Source: Setophaga petechia | Taxonomy: Eukaryota; Chordata; Aves; Passeriformes; Parulidae | NCBI GenBank assembly: GCA_024362935.1 | Contig: JANCRA010000007.1 | Location: forward strand, 17,888,003 to 17,952,002 | Length of the DNA: 64,000 bases | Direction: 5' to 3' | In this document: positions 23,920 through 35,009 of the stretch, piece by piece | Position numbering within the stretch: position 1 is the first letter of the stretch | How the letters are laid out: each line of letters opens with the position of its first letter | The notes under the pieces: generated by a model | Database searches by the model: none | The model's input: only the letters and a program-made list of their open reading frames with translations | Told to the model about the DNA's origin: nothing | Translations under genes and position numbers: made by a program

Positions 23920-26320
23920 ACACAGTTTCTGGTGGGAGATTGTCTCTCTGTGTCCCCATCCCTCCCTCATGTGCCTGTGGTCCTGCTGTAAAGCTCCAGG
24001 GAGTGATGTCTGGGGATGGGGGTAGGGACGGTAATTTTGCTTGGTTCTCTAGGAAAGAGACTGCCTAAAGGCTCCATCTAGGAGTGTGGCACCCAATGTG
24101 GCATCACTGCACTTTCCTGTGCACTGCCCTGTGCCATGGTTTTAGGTGAGTATAAATATGATGTCCATTTTGGCTGTGTCAGGTGTCAACACCAGGGTTA
24201 AGGTGCATCAGATCCTGCTTCCTCAGCGGGAGGCGGCTGGAGCAATTGGTTTGGGCACCACGAGGAATATTCAGTCCTTCTTTTCCACAAGCCTGTTGGG
24301 TAGCCTAAGCCACCTCAGCTCACTTCACCTGCCTTTCACTGCCTCTTACACTATGGGGCGCAGTGTTCTTATACTGGTGCTCTGCTGGACTTTCCCAGCC
24401 ACTCCTCAAGCCCACTGCAGGTCAAGGCACTCTTCAGTAGGGTTTCAATACACCAAGTATGGGGCTGATCAAGCTGGACAGCTCTGTTGGTACGTGTTGT
24501 CCCCCTGGAAGTCTCCCTCATCTGTGTATGGCAGGCTGGACTCTTCTCTTTCATCAGCAAGAACATCTTCACCTCTGAGGCTCTGAAGTTTTTAAACCAT
24601 AGACAGCACAAAGCAAAAAATCCTCTTAAATGAAGGCTTATCTCTCTTTGAATCACCAGACTGGTACAATTCCTCTTAGCTGAAGTATCTGAGCCTGAGC
24701 TTGGTCTACAGGGATTCTCTTTGGGCTTGTTCTGAATGGGAAGGGGACAAGATGTTTCCACTGTCCCTGGCCTCGGCACAGATGGGATTTTTCATGCTCT
24801 TTGTGCAGGTGGATTAACTCAAGGCAAGAGAAAAAGATTTGGGGTTCAGGCATTTTCTTGTCAGCTCATCTTTGCACCCAAGAGAGCTCTTGTGTTGTGA
24901 ATGCACCAGTCCTGCTCTTCTGTGAGCCTCTGGGCTGGAGAGCCTGGACTATCTGAGTTTCCATGCACGGCTACATCGCGCTCTCCCTGCTCAGTATTTG
25001 AAATGAGTTTTCACAAGGAGCTCTGGAGTGCATTCCCACAGATTCTGACTTCTACCAGAAACAGGGAATAGGGGAGGTTCTAGCAGGGCCTACTCCTGCC
25101 ATGTGATTCAGTGTGCTTGGTATATGCCTTCTACCTGAGGTCTCAGCTTTGTCTTGGAGATGAGTGGTGATTTGCAGTTTGGAGAAGGGATAATTCTTGA
25201 CTCTTCTGGACTGAATGTCTGACACTTGTGAATAGTTTGCATTTGATGAGTTTCCTCTCCTCTGTTGCCCCATTCCTCAGTTGATGGCATGTGTCACAGT
25301 GAACCAAGGAAGACAGGCAGCCTGGGGCTTGGGGGACCCTGCTTTTCCTGTCTCCACTTTTCAGGCATATCTGTGAGAGGTTTTGTAAGTGGCTGCCAGG
25401 CTTCTCCCCTGCCTCAGTTTCCTTGCCTATGTGATGAGGATCCAGGATCTTTCCAGAGGCACCTGAGACTTTACCTCTTGATCTCTGTGTGATGTTCAGA
25501 GTCCTGTGGACCATGGTGGAGACCTGCTAACCCAAAGTTAGACCTTGTGTGCGTCAGCGTGTCCTCCTTTTCCTCACCCCCACCTTCTCTGCAGTGAGGC
25601 AGCTTTGGAAGATAAGGGTTCTTAAGGGATGAGGAACAAAATAAATGGGTTTACATTTTTTCAGCTTTCTTATTTTCTTTGCCCATAAGGATTCTGAGTA
25701 ATAAATGAAACATGACTGCTATCTGTATGACTGATCTATTTGTATAATTCTGTCTGTGGACTCAAACCCCAGAAGACACATCCAAAGAGGGAGGGTGTAG
25801 GTGGGAGGTATCTATCACTCACAGAAACTTCCGTGCTGGAGTTGATGACAGCTCTTTCCCTGCATGTGGGGTAGGCCAGGACTTGACTGCTGAAGATGTG
25901 AAACTTCCTTGGGAACAGTGTGTCAACAGAATGGAAGTGGGACATGGAGAGAGTGGTATGATCCCTGAGAAAGCACCAGTGACTCAGATGCTGTGTTGGG
26001 TTAGCACAAGACGATGCTGGTGGACAGGGTGTGTGAGGCCAGGAGGTCCATGCTGATGTAAGTCAAGACATTCCATTGTGCCTGCAGCGTAAATCAGCAA
26101 TGTGCCCTTTGTCATCACTGGGCTGGCCAGTCCTGCCTAGGCAGGCACTGGTGGCTTTCTGAGCTGCCTTCTCCCAGCTTTTCCCTTAACTGCCTTCCTC
26201 CCCTCATATCTTGTACTTGATTTGATCTTATTAAATTGATACATAGATGTGATCTGGCTGGGCCATAGTAAAGCAGCCCCGACCCTGGGAGGGAGAGGAA
26301 CATCCTACCTCCCTTTGCCA
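23920..26320. other. Non-coding stretch, no gene recognised
   Basis: No feature I can name with confidence. Near 25405-25445 a CCTGCCTCAGTTTCCTTGCC segment resembles the MIR 'cctcagtttcc' block, but the rest of a MIR is not evident. Open frames at 24146-24586 (+) and 24369-24779 (-) overlap on opposite strands and show no domain. Confidence 0.5.
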
Positions 26321-26329
26321 GACAACGAG

Positions 26330-26600
26330 GCCAGTCAGCCCTGGGTAATTGAGCTTTAATAGACTCTGAGAGGGGTGTAGCTCTCCAGGGAGCAGCCTCA
26401 GCTGGCAGCCCAGGGGGGACGGTGCCTATTGAAAAAGGCTTTTGCAACAGCGGGGAATGGTCTCAGCTCCGTGCCGACAGACGAGGTAGAAAAATCATCA
26501 ACAGGAAACCCTGAACTCAGACAGTGCTCCTGCATGAGTGAGCAAGCTGGAAAACTTTCACGTGGAAGTCTGAGGTCTCTGAATAAGAATGTACACTGGC
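26330..26600. promoter_or_regulatory. Weak candidate non-coding element
   Basis: GGTAATTGAGCTTTAATAGACTCTG (about 26343-26367) is followed by a CpG-retaining segment (near 26421, 26451, 26470 and 26483). Composition contrasts with the flanks and there is no repeat. Regulatory role inferred, low certainty. Confidence 0.22.
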
Positions 26601-27860
26601 ATTATTATTAGACATGGCTGTTGTTATCAGGTTTCATGTGATGTTCCATGGACTAAGAGCACTTTCTCAGGTGTTTTGTGACTTAGCACACATGTGATAC
26701 TGTTCCATGAACAGCACCCCTGTATCATAGCATGTATTACTGTGCTCCTACGCCAGTGTCATGCGAGTTCACCTTGATTTGTGGGGATGCCTTCATGTAT
26801 ATTCTGCAGAAGTGTTTTTGTTGGCTTAGAGGTCACACACACTTTCCAGCTCATCTGATTTGTGTCTTTCACCTGAAAGCACATCCACTTCTGAGTAAAT
26901 TCTCCAGCCATCATGAGTAAGTCTGGGTTCAGATTGAAAAAAGAGGACGATGTGTGAGTATTTAAACAGCACTGAGACGAAGGTGTGTATGGGGATTATT
27001 TAGGCTGGGACATACTGGCAATGAATGAAATAAATACATAAATTAAGAATACTTAGCATACTCTATCTGTGGCCTTAAAGCACCTTCATATAGATGGAAA
27101 TTGTAGCCAGGCAGGAAAGATTTTTTTTAATGAGAATTTGTAAACTGCAGTTACTTCTGCTCCAAAATGGGCTAAGAACTAAAAAAAGATAATGCTTTCA
27201 CAAAGGAATAATTTGATTCTCATCCTGAACCTATCTTCCTTTTCCTATACCCTAGTCCCAAAATTTTACTGGATAAAATGAAATATTTTGTTCCCAGTGC
27301 AACTTTTTACTATTTGAAAGTCACTTTTAAGCCTAAATGGTCTAGAACTTTAAAAATGAAAGTAATTTTCAATCATAAAACAAATGTTTTTGTTTATAAA
27401 ATGTTAGAGCTGGATGTTGCAATGATTCCACATCTCCTTTTTTTGTGGTCCCTCCTGAAATTGCTTCACAGAGAGAGTTGTTAGAAATTGACCCCTCCCT
27501 TTTGTTTTAATGAGCTTATACTTTGAGAAGTATAAGGTTTTCCTGGAAAATCTGAACCCAACTATAGGGGGAAAAATTATGTTACATAGTGTCAGCATTT
27601 CTGAATATTTTTTCCTCCAACATCATGTCCTGATGAATTGCGAGCTCTAAGCTCAGGGCAAAAAAAAATTAAACTCTCTCTAAATCTTTTGTGAAACTAG
27701 AGTGCAATAGAGTGAGTTGTCCAAAGGTGTGTGAGTCCTTCTGTACATGGCTGTATCCTTCTAGAAGACGTCATGATTTTTTTAAACCAATCTCATGATT
27801 TTGGAATGAGGAGATGGTCTGATTCATCATTTTTAAGTGCTTAGTTTTAACAATACTGCA
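26600..27860. other. Non-coding AT-rich stretch
   Basis: AT-rich, with no gene or transposon recognised. T- and A-runs occur near 27121 and 27660. Confidence 0.5.
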
Positions 27861-27867
27861 TTATTCC

Positions 27868-27965
27868 CAGATAGCAGATGGGAAAATGGAGAAATGTGGT
27901 GAATTGCCAGCAGCAGAGCCAGAAATAGAACCCAGATGTCCTGGTCTTGTGTCGAAGCTCCCTGG
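27868..27965 (-). mobile_element. MIR-like SINE remnant, reverse orientation
   Basis: GCAGATGGGAAAATGGAGAA, then GTGGTGAATTGCCAGC, then GCAGAGCCAGAAATAGAACC and CAGATGTCCTGGTCTT follow the exact order of a reverse-complemented MIR core (fraction with 'gaggaaactgag', 'cagagccgggattcgaaccc'). It is diverged and truncated at both ends. Confidence 0.65.
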
Positions 27966-28085
27966 TCTCTCCAGGAGGGCAATGAGGAGGCTGCAGTGCT
28001 GGGGCATCTTCCAGTAAAAAGCCAAGCCCTGGTGGGCACGCTGAATCACCTCAGCTCACTGATGGGCTGTGAAGCACCGGAACTT

Positions 28086-28101
28086 TGTCTGTCTGTCTGT
28101 C
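28086..28101. repeat. Short (TGTC)4 repeat
   Basis: Four perfect copies of a TGTC tetramer. Too short to be informative beyond being a small microsatellite. Confidence 0.75.
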
Positions 28102-28329
28102 AGCGGAGTGGTCTGTGGGTCCGTGCCAGGCTGCCTGTGAGTGTTCCGTGCCCATGTGTGTGGCTGTGCTGTTTGCTCACACGGAGCAGGCAGGTCAGCT
28201 GTGTGTGCCTTTTCCAGCTGGCTGCATGCACGGCACAGGTCAGCTCGCCTGTGGTTTAGCGTGGCTGTGGGAAGCTGCCGGCTCCTGTGTTTAGCTGCCT
28301 TCAGGCCTAGCTAAGCCGAGGCAGTGTCT

Positions 28330-28490
28330 GGCTCCCCAGCCACAATCTCTCGTTAGAAAGAAATTAAAAGCCACTCAATTTTGGCTAATATCCCTCTGTA
28401 GGCCTTTAACTCCACCTGTGACTAACCCATTCATAATAGCTCTGTTTTAGTGGCTTGGGTTGATGTATCCTCGATTAATTTGGGAGGAGA
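28330..28490. promoter_or_regulatory. Candidate conserved non-coding element
   Basis: Repeat-free block with an ordered mix of words such as CTTTAACTCCACCTGTGACT (E-box CACCTG, near 28406-28425), CCCATTCATAATAGC and CTCGATTAATTTGGG (near 28471-28485). It lies just left of a long pyrimidine tract. Inferred as enhancer-like. Confidence 0.32.
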
Positions 28491-28499
28491 GCGGCAGGG

Positions 28500-28925
28500 C
28501 CATATCTCTTTGTCTCCCCCTCTCTTAATCCCTGTCCTACAGTCTGTCTTCTCCCACTATTTCATCTCTGCTGTCACTTCTCCATTCATTCATCCTCTTC
28601 TCGCCCCCTGACTGCTTTTTTCCCCCCTCTCACTTTTTGGTGTTTTCTTCCTCAACTCCTGTTTGTCTGCCTTTTCCCTTTGTTCTCCCCATGTCCTTTA
28701 ACATTGCTCTTTTCTCCTTTTTTTTTCTTGGACAGTATTGCTTCCTTTTCAACTTTCCTTTCTCATCCATTTTCCCCCTCATTTGGACTCCTTTTTCTAC
28801 CCCCGCCAACTCTCCTCTCCCCCAGCTCTCCTCTTGTGTCCTCTTCCTCCTTCCCCAGGTTTCAGATGCTTGTGCAATCTCTCTCCCTCTTTGTTTCAGT
28901 CACCCCCACCCCGCTCCCCACTCTC
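28500..28925. repeat. Long pyrimidine-rich low-complexity domain
   Basis: About 425 bp dominated by C and T on the + strand. Forward frames through it lack stops and encode Ser/Pro/Phe/Leu-rich nonsense (for example 28637-28966), which I treat as artefact. Confidence 0.6.
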
Positions 28926-29130
28926 GATTATTATTAATGATAAAGGCTAAAACATCACATCAGTAATTTCTGAGTGAGTTTTGCAATGAAGCTGGGGCCT
29001 TATCAGCCCCTCCCGAGTGCCACAAATTTTACTTTTGCAATTTCACGCCTTTGGTTATTATCACGCTGCTTCGTCCCTGCTCTGCCTCGCGCTTTCCCTC
29101 CCCCCCTCCTCTGGAGAGAGTACTTAAACT
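28925..29130. promoter_or_regulatory. Candidate conserved non-coding element
   Basis: CGATTATTATTAATGATAAA (28925-28944), then ACATCACATCAGTAATTTC, GGGGCCTTATCAGCCCC and CpG-retaining words near 29046, 29063 and 29089. It sits sharply between two pyrimidine-rich tracts. There is no repeat. Inferred regulatory. Confidence 0.33.
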
Positions 29131-29139
29131 TGTTTTCAT

Positions 29140-31020
29140 TCCCTTATTCTTTATTTTTTTAATGTCCACTCTCTCTGGAGCCAGTAATGTTCTTCCTCTT
29201 TTTTCCTCTCCCATTTTCTGTTAATTCTGTGCCATCTGCCTTAGCATCTGTTAAAAATAAAATTTCCCTCACAATGAGAAGCCCTCCCTGCCTTGCTTCC
29301 ATCCCCTCCCCCACAGTCTCAGCCCCCCTACTTTTCCTACCATGGTTGTTGGAGGCTGCTGCTCTCCCTCTTGGGGTACCTCTTCATCCCTCTTCCCATC
29401 TTCCCTCCTGCCTCTCCAGGCTGGCTCAGCAGCATCTGCTGGGCAATGGGATGGAAGTGGCAGGAGAAGGGAAGAAGGAGGTTCTGGGTGCAACTGAATT
29501 ACTCTCACCCCCCACATGCGAGTGTTTGTGTGCATGGGTCTCTTACCTGTGGGTGTTCCTGTGAGCCTGGGCAGGCACAGTTAGCACCAATGTGGTGAAT
29601 CAGCCCTGGGACAAATCCTCTCTCTGGGACTGATGAGCGGGGCCACCCTGGGAGTAGGAGAGGGTCTGGCTGCTGTGTAATGCAACAACTCTCCACCATC
29701 TATGCTCATCAGGTGAAGGCTGTTTTGACCTGAGCTGTGATCAGGTGTGGACTTGGCTACTGTGGAGTAAAGCTTCCACCAACCTGGTTGACATGAGCAT
29801 GAAGATCCAAAAAGAAAATTTCGTTGATTGTTTTTTTCAGAGTGATAAGCTTTTGACAGCCAAACTTACATTAAGAAAAGGGCCAGACCTCTGTGATTTC
29901 CCATTTTAATCAAGGTCTTGACTGTGGGTCTGATACCCATGTGAAACCTCCCTCTGTGCCTTAGAAGGACTTTGCTTGCTACTTCTCCACTGAAAGCTTA
30001 AGGGGATAAGGAGGTAGAGACTCTGGTTACCATTAAAAGTTTCTTTTGTGATTTCATATTGGATGGTTTGGTTCCCTTAGCAGGAGTTTGGATCTGTCAC
30101 AGATTCTATTGCACTGTTGTGCCAGGCTCTGGGAACTGCCTGGATCAGTTGTCCTGATCCAAGTCAGACCTAGAGTTTGAGCAGGGGTCTAGCTCTTCCA
30201 TCCTGCTCACCCTGACTCTGTGGTATGTTGGGGCATGTCCCACTTTCAGGATCAGGCTTTTCCTGTTTGGTCATGGTATTTGTTGGCTGTGTTGAGCACA
30301 TTGTTTTGGGAGATTTGGTTACACAAGACATCAGTGTTTGCAAACTTGCTGACAACAGACCCCTGCTCACATGCTCCTTCTTGAGGCTTTTGCTCCCCAA
30401 GGGCCTTCAGCTTCTCTTCCTGCAATGCAGATGGAGCTTTGAAAACAACCTTGCTTAGCATCCCTTGTGCTAACTCTGCCATGTGCTCATGATCTCTGAG
30501 GCAGTGCCCTGAGACTTTGTTGTTTGTGCCTGCCAGGAAAATCGTGCCTTCATATTGTTGTGCGTGCCTTTATGTGACTGTGTGTTTGGGTTAAGCACCC
30601 AGATGTTGAGGGTATGTGTATGAGCCATCAGGTGTATCTGTATGTCCAGCTGTAGCTGCCTCCAGCAATGAACTGTTGCCTTGCGGATGTGGACAGGCAT
30701 TCATTTATCTCTGAAGCCAAGAGTGGCCAGTGGGTGCATCTTTGCTGAGCAGGGGTGTTTGCTCTGTGCTCTGTGTGTGCCTGTCACAGGTGTGTCAGTG
30801 GGAGTGTATGGGAGCCCAGCTCCCTTGGCAGGTGTCTCTGGGTGCTGCTGGGTGTGGATAAGAGGGTGCAGGGCCATTCACCTATGTCCACCCATGCCTG
30901 CTCTGTCCAGGGACGGGAGCCAGGAGAGTGCAGTCAGAGGAAGACCCCAGCGAGTTTACAGGGAACAAATCCCAGCCTCTGTCTTCCTGCAGCGCCTCCA
31001 TTAACAGCCCCACTGAAGGG
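29140..31020. other. Non-coding stretch, no gene recognised
   Basis: Contains pyrimidine-rich DNA to about 29420 and then ordinary sequence. Open frames of 60-125 codons on both strands look random. The region near 30540-30640 is GT-rich without forming a clean microsatellite. Confidence 0.5.
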
Positions 31021-31029
31021 GCTCAGAAG

Positions 31030-31530
31030 CAGCGTGGGTCTGCTCCAGCACAATAACCTCCGCAGCTTTGATAACAACAAGCCCCCTTAAACCCTCTTCC
31101 TCCCCCAGCTCCCCTTTTCTCTCCCCTGCTCCCTTTGAGCCCTGCCGACAATAGGCAGGCCTGCTGCAGAGCTGCCCACAGCCCAGGCAGGCACACAAAG
31201 CCGCCGAGAGCTTACAGGAATTCTTTGGCAGGCTGCTGGTTGCTGCGGAGAAGAAGAAGGGCCCTTCATACTCGGAAGCTGTCTCATTGCCCCTGGCCCT
31301 ATTCTCTTCCCGTGTTTGATAGACACTGAGCCACGGTAATCTCTCTCTGCCCCGAGGGGAACAACAGCTTTTGTGAAACAGATTTTTACAAACTGTTTTG
31401 ACCCCACATCCCCGGTGCCCCCCCTTGCCTCCCCCCTTCCCTTCCCTCCAGTTCACTGGCTGTATCAGTGTCACATAATTAAATCAGCTTTCCTGTTTGC
31501 CTCTGCTTCCTGCTAATTGTTTGCTCACAG
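31030..31530. promoter_or_regulatory. Candidate conserved non-coding element, about 500 bp
   Basis: Dense in SOX-like and other regulatory words: CTTTGATAACAAC near 31067, CCGACAATAGG near 31143, CAACAGCTTTTGTGAAACAG near 31363 and CACATAATTAAATCAGC near 31471. CpGs are retained (near 31031, 31144, 31201, 31246, 31310 and 31353). Overlapping frames exist on both strands at 31001-31474 (-) and 31135-31329 (+), but neither matches a protein I know. I favour a composite enhancer. Confidence 0.38.
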
Positions 31531-31534
31531 CTAG

Positions 31535-33760
31535 GATTAGCAAGTCAGGGTTATTTTTCACATATCCTCATACAGGTTTTCCTGCTGCAGGAGCCCACTT
31601 TATGGTTCTTGGCCTCCCTACTAACCTGCTCCTCATCCACTATGGACAAACAGCTCTATGGGCCTTGAAGGAGCAGGGAGATTGCTGGGCTTCCTGAGAG
31701 AGTCCTGGTAGTTATGCATGCTGAAAAGGGGAGAGAATCTGTGTCAATATTTCTTTCACTCTCTCTTGCAAAACAGGCTGAAGGAGTTGGAGAGAGGGGA
31801 TGAGTCCACTGGGCACTTGGTGAGCCTAACACCCATTCTCAGAGGCTGGTCAAATGAGGAGCTCCTCAAACAGAGGCTCATGATAATCCCTTTGGGAACT
31901 GCTGAGCCACACCATTTTAATGGTATTAGAATGAGGGTAAGCCTAAAGCAAATACTTGGAGTCACTATTGCAAGTGCATCACAATATAAGAAGTCATCTC
32001 CCATTAGCTAAACCTACATAGCTGCTCCGAGCTCCACTTGCAGCCTGCCTCAGCTAGGAGGCAAAATGAACCAGCTTACCCCACCTTTAGTCTCTGCACT
32101 CTGCAATTCACAGGAGTTAAAAGTGGGTTGCAGAGCTCAGATAAGACATTTCAAAGGATCAAGGCATAGTTACAACATCTTTTATGAGCCAAGACTTACA
32201 TCTTCAAGTCTGATCAAAATGCTTTAATAAAATATCTTGCTTTGAAAGGAGGAAAATAATTATTTGATTCAACTGATTAGCACAGTAAAAATCTTTTTGT
32301 AATAAACACTTCAAAAAGTTCACTGATTTTCAGGAGGAGGAAGCGGAAAATGTACATCATATACCTTGCTCTGTCCTGCAGACTTATTGCTGGTGTGGCC
32401 TTGGTCTTTCAAAAGTCCATGTGATTTAAGGTTTTTTTGTTCCCTATTGGAGGAAATTTATACTGAAATCCCTCAAATGCCGAGGAAAAGTTTACATGAA
32501 GGTGATGACAAGATTCTAGTTTTCACCAACTTTTTTCAGGGTTAACAACTTCTTTCCTGGTGCTACCAATTGGTCTTTCACTCCTTGATGATGTGAGTTA
32601 AGGATTTAAAATGGCTTTAAATATAAATTGAACTGCTGTTTTCTTTTCACTCCATGCTAAACCCAAACATTTTTAGCTGGACATTTGAGGTCTCTTGCTT
32701 AATGGATAGAGTAGACTTGAAAATAGGAATTCTGTTTCCCTGTAAGTTCAGAGGTTAGTAATTGTAATAAGAATTTCAATAACAGTCTTGTGTCCTCAAA
32801 AATTTAAAATATCTCTAGGTGCTTCACACTGAAGACTTTACCTGCAAAGAAAACCTTCCTATTTGATGTAGACATTTTTATTTTTCACTGCAGCTGCTTT
32901 CTGACTCCAGACTGCCTGAATGACTAATCCTGGGCACTTGGTATTCCCTAGTCACTCTGAATGCAAGTGCTCAACTTTTCCTCTTTGCTACATTTTCTGT
33001 CGGGAGATTCCCTCCCTGCTCTCAATATCCCTCTCAGTTCAGTATAGATCTGGTAGTTTCCATGTGGGAAAATGGATTTAGTAGGAAGCACTTGAACAGG
33101 AAGATGGCTAATACACAGAACCCTGTGTAATGAAGACAGATACCTTTTTAACCAGGCTCTCAACACTGCACTACACTGGAAGTTTACCACTTGGATGTAG
33201 TTTGTGAAGGTACAGCTGAAACTCTGCCTTCTCTCCATAGGCATTAAAGGATGTGTGTTGCCTCTGGCCCCCTGGAAACAATGTTGGGACTCAAAATTGG
33301 CTTTTCAGTCTTCCCTTTCCCTAGCCAGAGGATCCTCTTCTCCTCCAGCAAGACCTGGGAGTGTGGACCCCTGTGCATCAGCCTCCAAGCAACTCTGGTG
33401 CCATGCTAGAGCCTAAAGCTGAGCGTGACTCCCTGTCAGCAGGCTGGCCAGGGCCTGGCGTGAGGTAAAGCTCTGCCGTTCCACTCCTCCTTTAGATCTG
33501 CTATCCAACTTTCCTGCTAGTGCAGCACTGATGGCACCCTGAGTAAATGAATCTGCTTTGTGTGGTTGCTAATTAGTTGGCTAATTATTAGGCTGACTGA
33601 TGGTTTAGTTGATGATTCAGTGGTTGCTGGTAGCTTCATCATATGGATAAAAGCATCCTTCATGTGTTTCCAGGGGAAAATAGCAAATATAATGGTGGAA
33701 GACAGAAGTTTTTCTACCTAATACTTTGCCTGGATGGATTTTGCAGTCTGGGACAAAGAT
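31535..33760. other. Non-coding stretch with one exon-like segment
   Basis: No gene recognised. The segment 33241-33464 is bracketed by a pyrimidine-rich acceptor-like and a GAG/GTAAAG donor-like site but is not open in the frame examined. 31900-32320 is AT-rich and unremarkable. Confidence 0.5.
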
Positions 33761-33764
33761 CTTT

Positions 33765-33890
33765 GCCTCAGTTTCCCTATCAGTAATTGGGAAGTAAACA
33801 TTCATAGCTCTTTGGGGTGCAATGGACATTAATCAGTTCCTGATTGTTAAGGGTTATTTGAAAATATAAAATGCAATTATCTGATTGCCC
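33765..33890 (+). mobile_element. MIR-like SINE fragment
   Basis: TTTGCCTCAGTTTCCCTATC (33763-33782) and the following GTAATTGGGAAGTAAACATT, then CTTTGGGGTGCAATGGACAT, match the 3' half of a MIR-family SINE ('cctcagtttccctatctgtaaaatggg', 'ggtgttgtgag'). The 5' half is missing or unrecognisable. Confidence 0.5.
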
Positions 33891-34059
33891 AAGTAACAGG
33901 CTGGTTTTCTGGTTGGCAGGATGACTAGAAAATCGGTGAGTTACTTAACTGGCTTGGTTAATGACCTGGTCCCATTTACAATGGGAACCAAATCATACTA
34001 GGACATTTCTGCTCAGCAGTATGGAGCTTTGTGGTTTGTTTTGGGTTTGTTGGTTCCAC

Positions 34060-34560
34060 CTCCCACCCCTCCTTTTTTTTTTCTCTAAGATAATGAATGG
34101 TAGGATCAATTTTATTCAATATAATAATTCTCGATCCAGAATTGTTGCAAGGTTAAACTATAATTTAGAGTTCTGTTTTGTAATTGACCGTTGTTCAGAT
34201 TTGTCTCCTTGGAACCGATTTCAGCCCACACGAAGCAAGCCTAAATAAGTCAAGAGTGGTTTTTTACCCCGTACCAAAGTGCCTGGAAGGCGGTTTGGGA
34301 TGGAGGTGCCCCCGAGGAAGGGGCTGGTCCCTTCCCGGAGGCTGCAGGCGCTGCGCTCCGGCCGTGGCGGGGCCGCTCTCCGCGGTGCTGAAGGAGCGCT
34401 CCCGTCCTGCCGCGGCGGAGCGGGGCCCTGTCAGCTCTCCGGTGGTCCGCAACATCACAACACAAAAGAGCCCGTGGTCTGGAGAGGCCCGCTGGCTGCA
34501 GACAGGCCACTGATACATGGGGAAAATCAGATTAGAATTTACGGGATCGTTGGGATGGAC
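34060..34560. promoter_or_regulatory. Candidate regulatory element with embedded CpG-rich island
   Basis: The left part (34080-34270) is AT-rich with words like TTCAATATAATAATTC, TAATTGACCGTTGTTC and CACGAAGCAAGCC. At about 34280 it switches to about 220 bp of GC-rich DNA with roughly 20 CpGs, then returns to AT-rich, CpG-keeping sequence (ATTTACGGGATCG near 34538). Such a sharp unmethylated-looking island inside gene-poor DNA could be an orphan promoter, an enhancer, or a first exon of a non-coding RNA. No TATA box or convincing start codon context was identified. Confidence 0.4.
34280..34500. other. Small CpG-rich island
   Basis: By eye about 20 CpG dinucleotides in about 220 bp, against very few per 200 bp in the flanks. 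It includes GGCGCTGCGCTCCGGCCGTG (from about 34347) and CTGCCGCGGCGGAGCGGGG (from about 34408). Open frames cross it on both strands (34184-34513 +, 34264-34641 -), a consequence of GC content; none resembles a known protein. Confidence 0.7.
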
Positions 34561-34569
34561 TGGCCCCGA

Positions 34570-35005
34570 ACTCCAGTTCTCACCCATCCCAGCTTTTTGT
34601 GAGAAGTAGTTCCAGTAGTTCTCATCAGCTCCCCAAGGCACTGCTTCTTCAATCAGTACAAGTCTCTTCAGCTACAATGGAGACTGAAAGTACCAGCTTT
34701 TGGTAGGATCTGCTCAGTCTTCTTATTATCTACCCTTATTTTCTGTTCCTTATGATGTTGTCAACCACTAACCCTAAGGTCTCAGATCTTGAAAGTTAGG
34801 TGCTTAGTTGAAGTTTTACATTTATTACCAATTTATATATTCTGATAGAATATAATTTAAAATAATTTCATATTATGTGTTTCTCTGAGCAGAGCTATCA
34901 TGCCATGCTCTGGATCAAAAAGTGCTGGAATTTTATAAGAGTTGAGCTTTATTTAGGAGATCTTTAGCCTCCTATCTTTGCTCCTAGGGAGAGATCACAG
35001 TTAGG
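34570..35005. other. Non-coding stretch, no feature recognised
   Basis: AT-rich in the middle (34820-34880), with no gene, repeat or motif cluster that I can support. Confidence 0.5.
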
Positions 35006-35009
35006 TAAG

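Noticed and set aside
28637..28966. Overlapping Ser/Pro/Phe-rich forward frames
   Set aside because: All three frames are open because the tract is pyrimidine-rich, so there is no specific coding signal.
34184..34641. Arg/Ala/Gly-rich frames across the CpG island, on both strands
   Set aside because: Explained by GC content; no start context, domain or splice sites that I could support.
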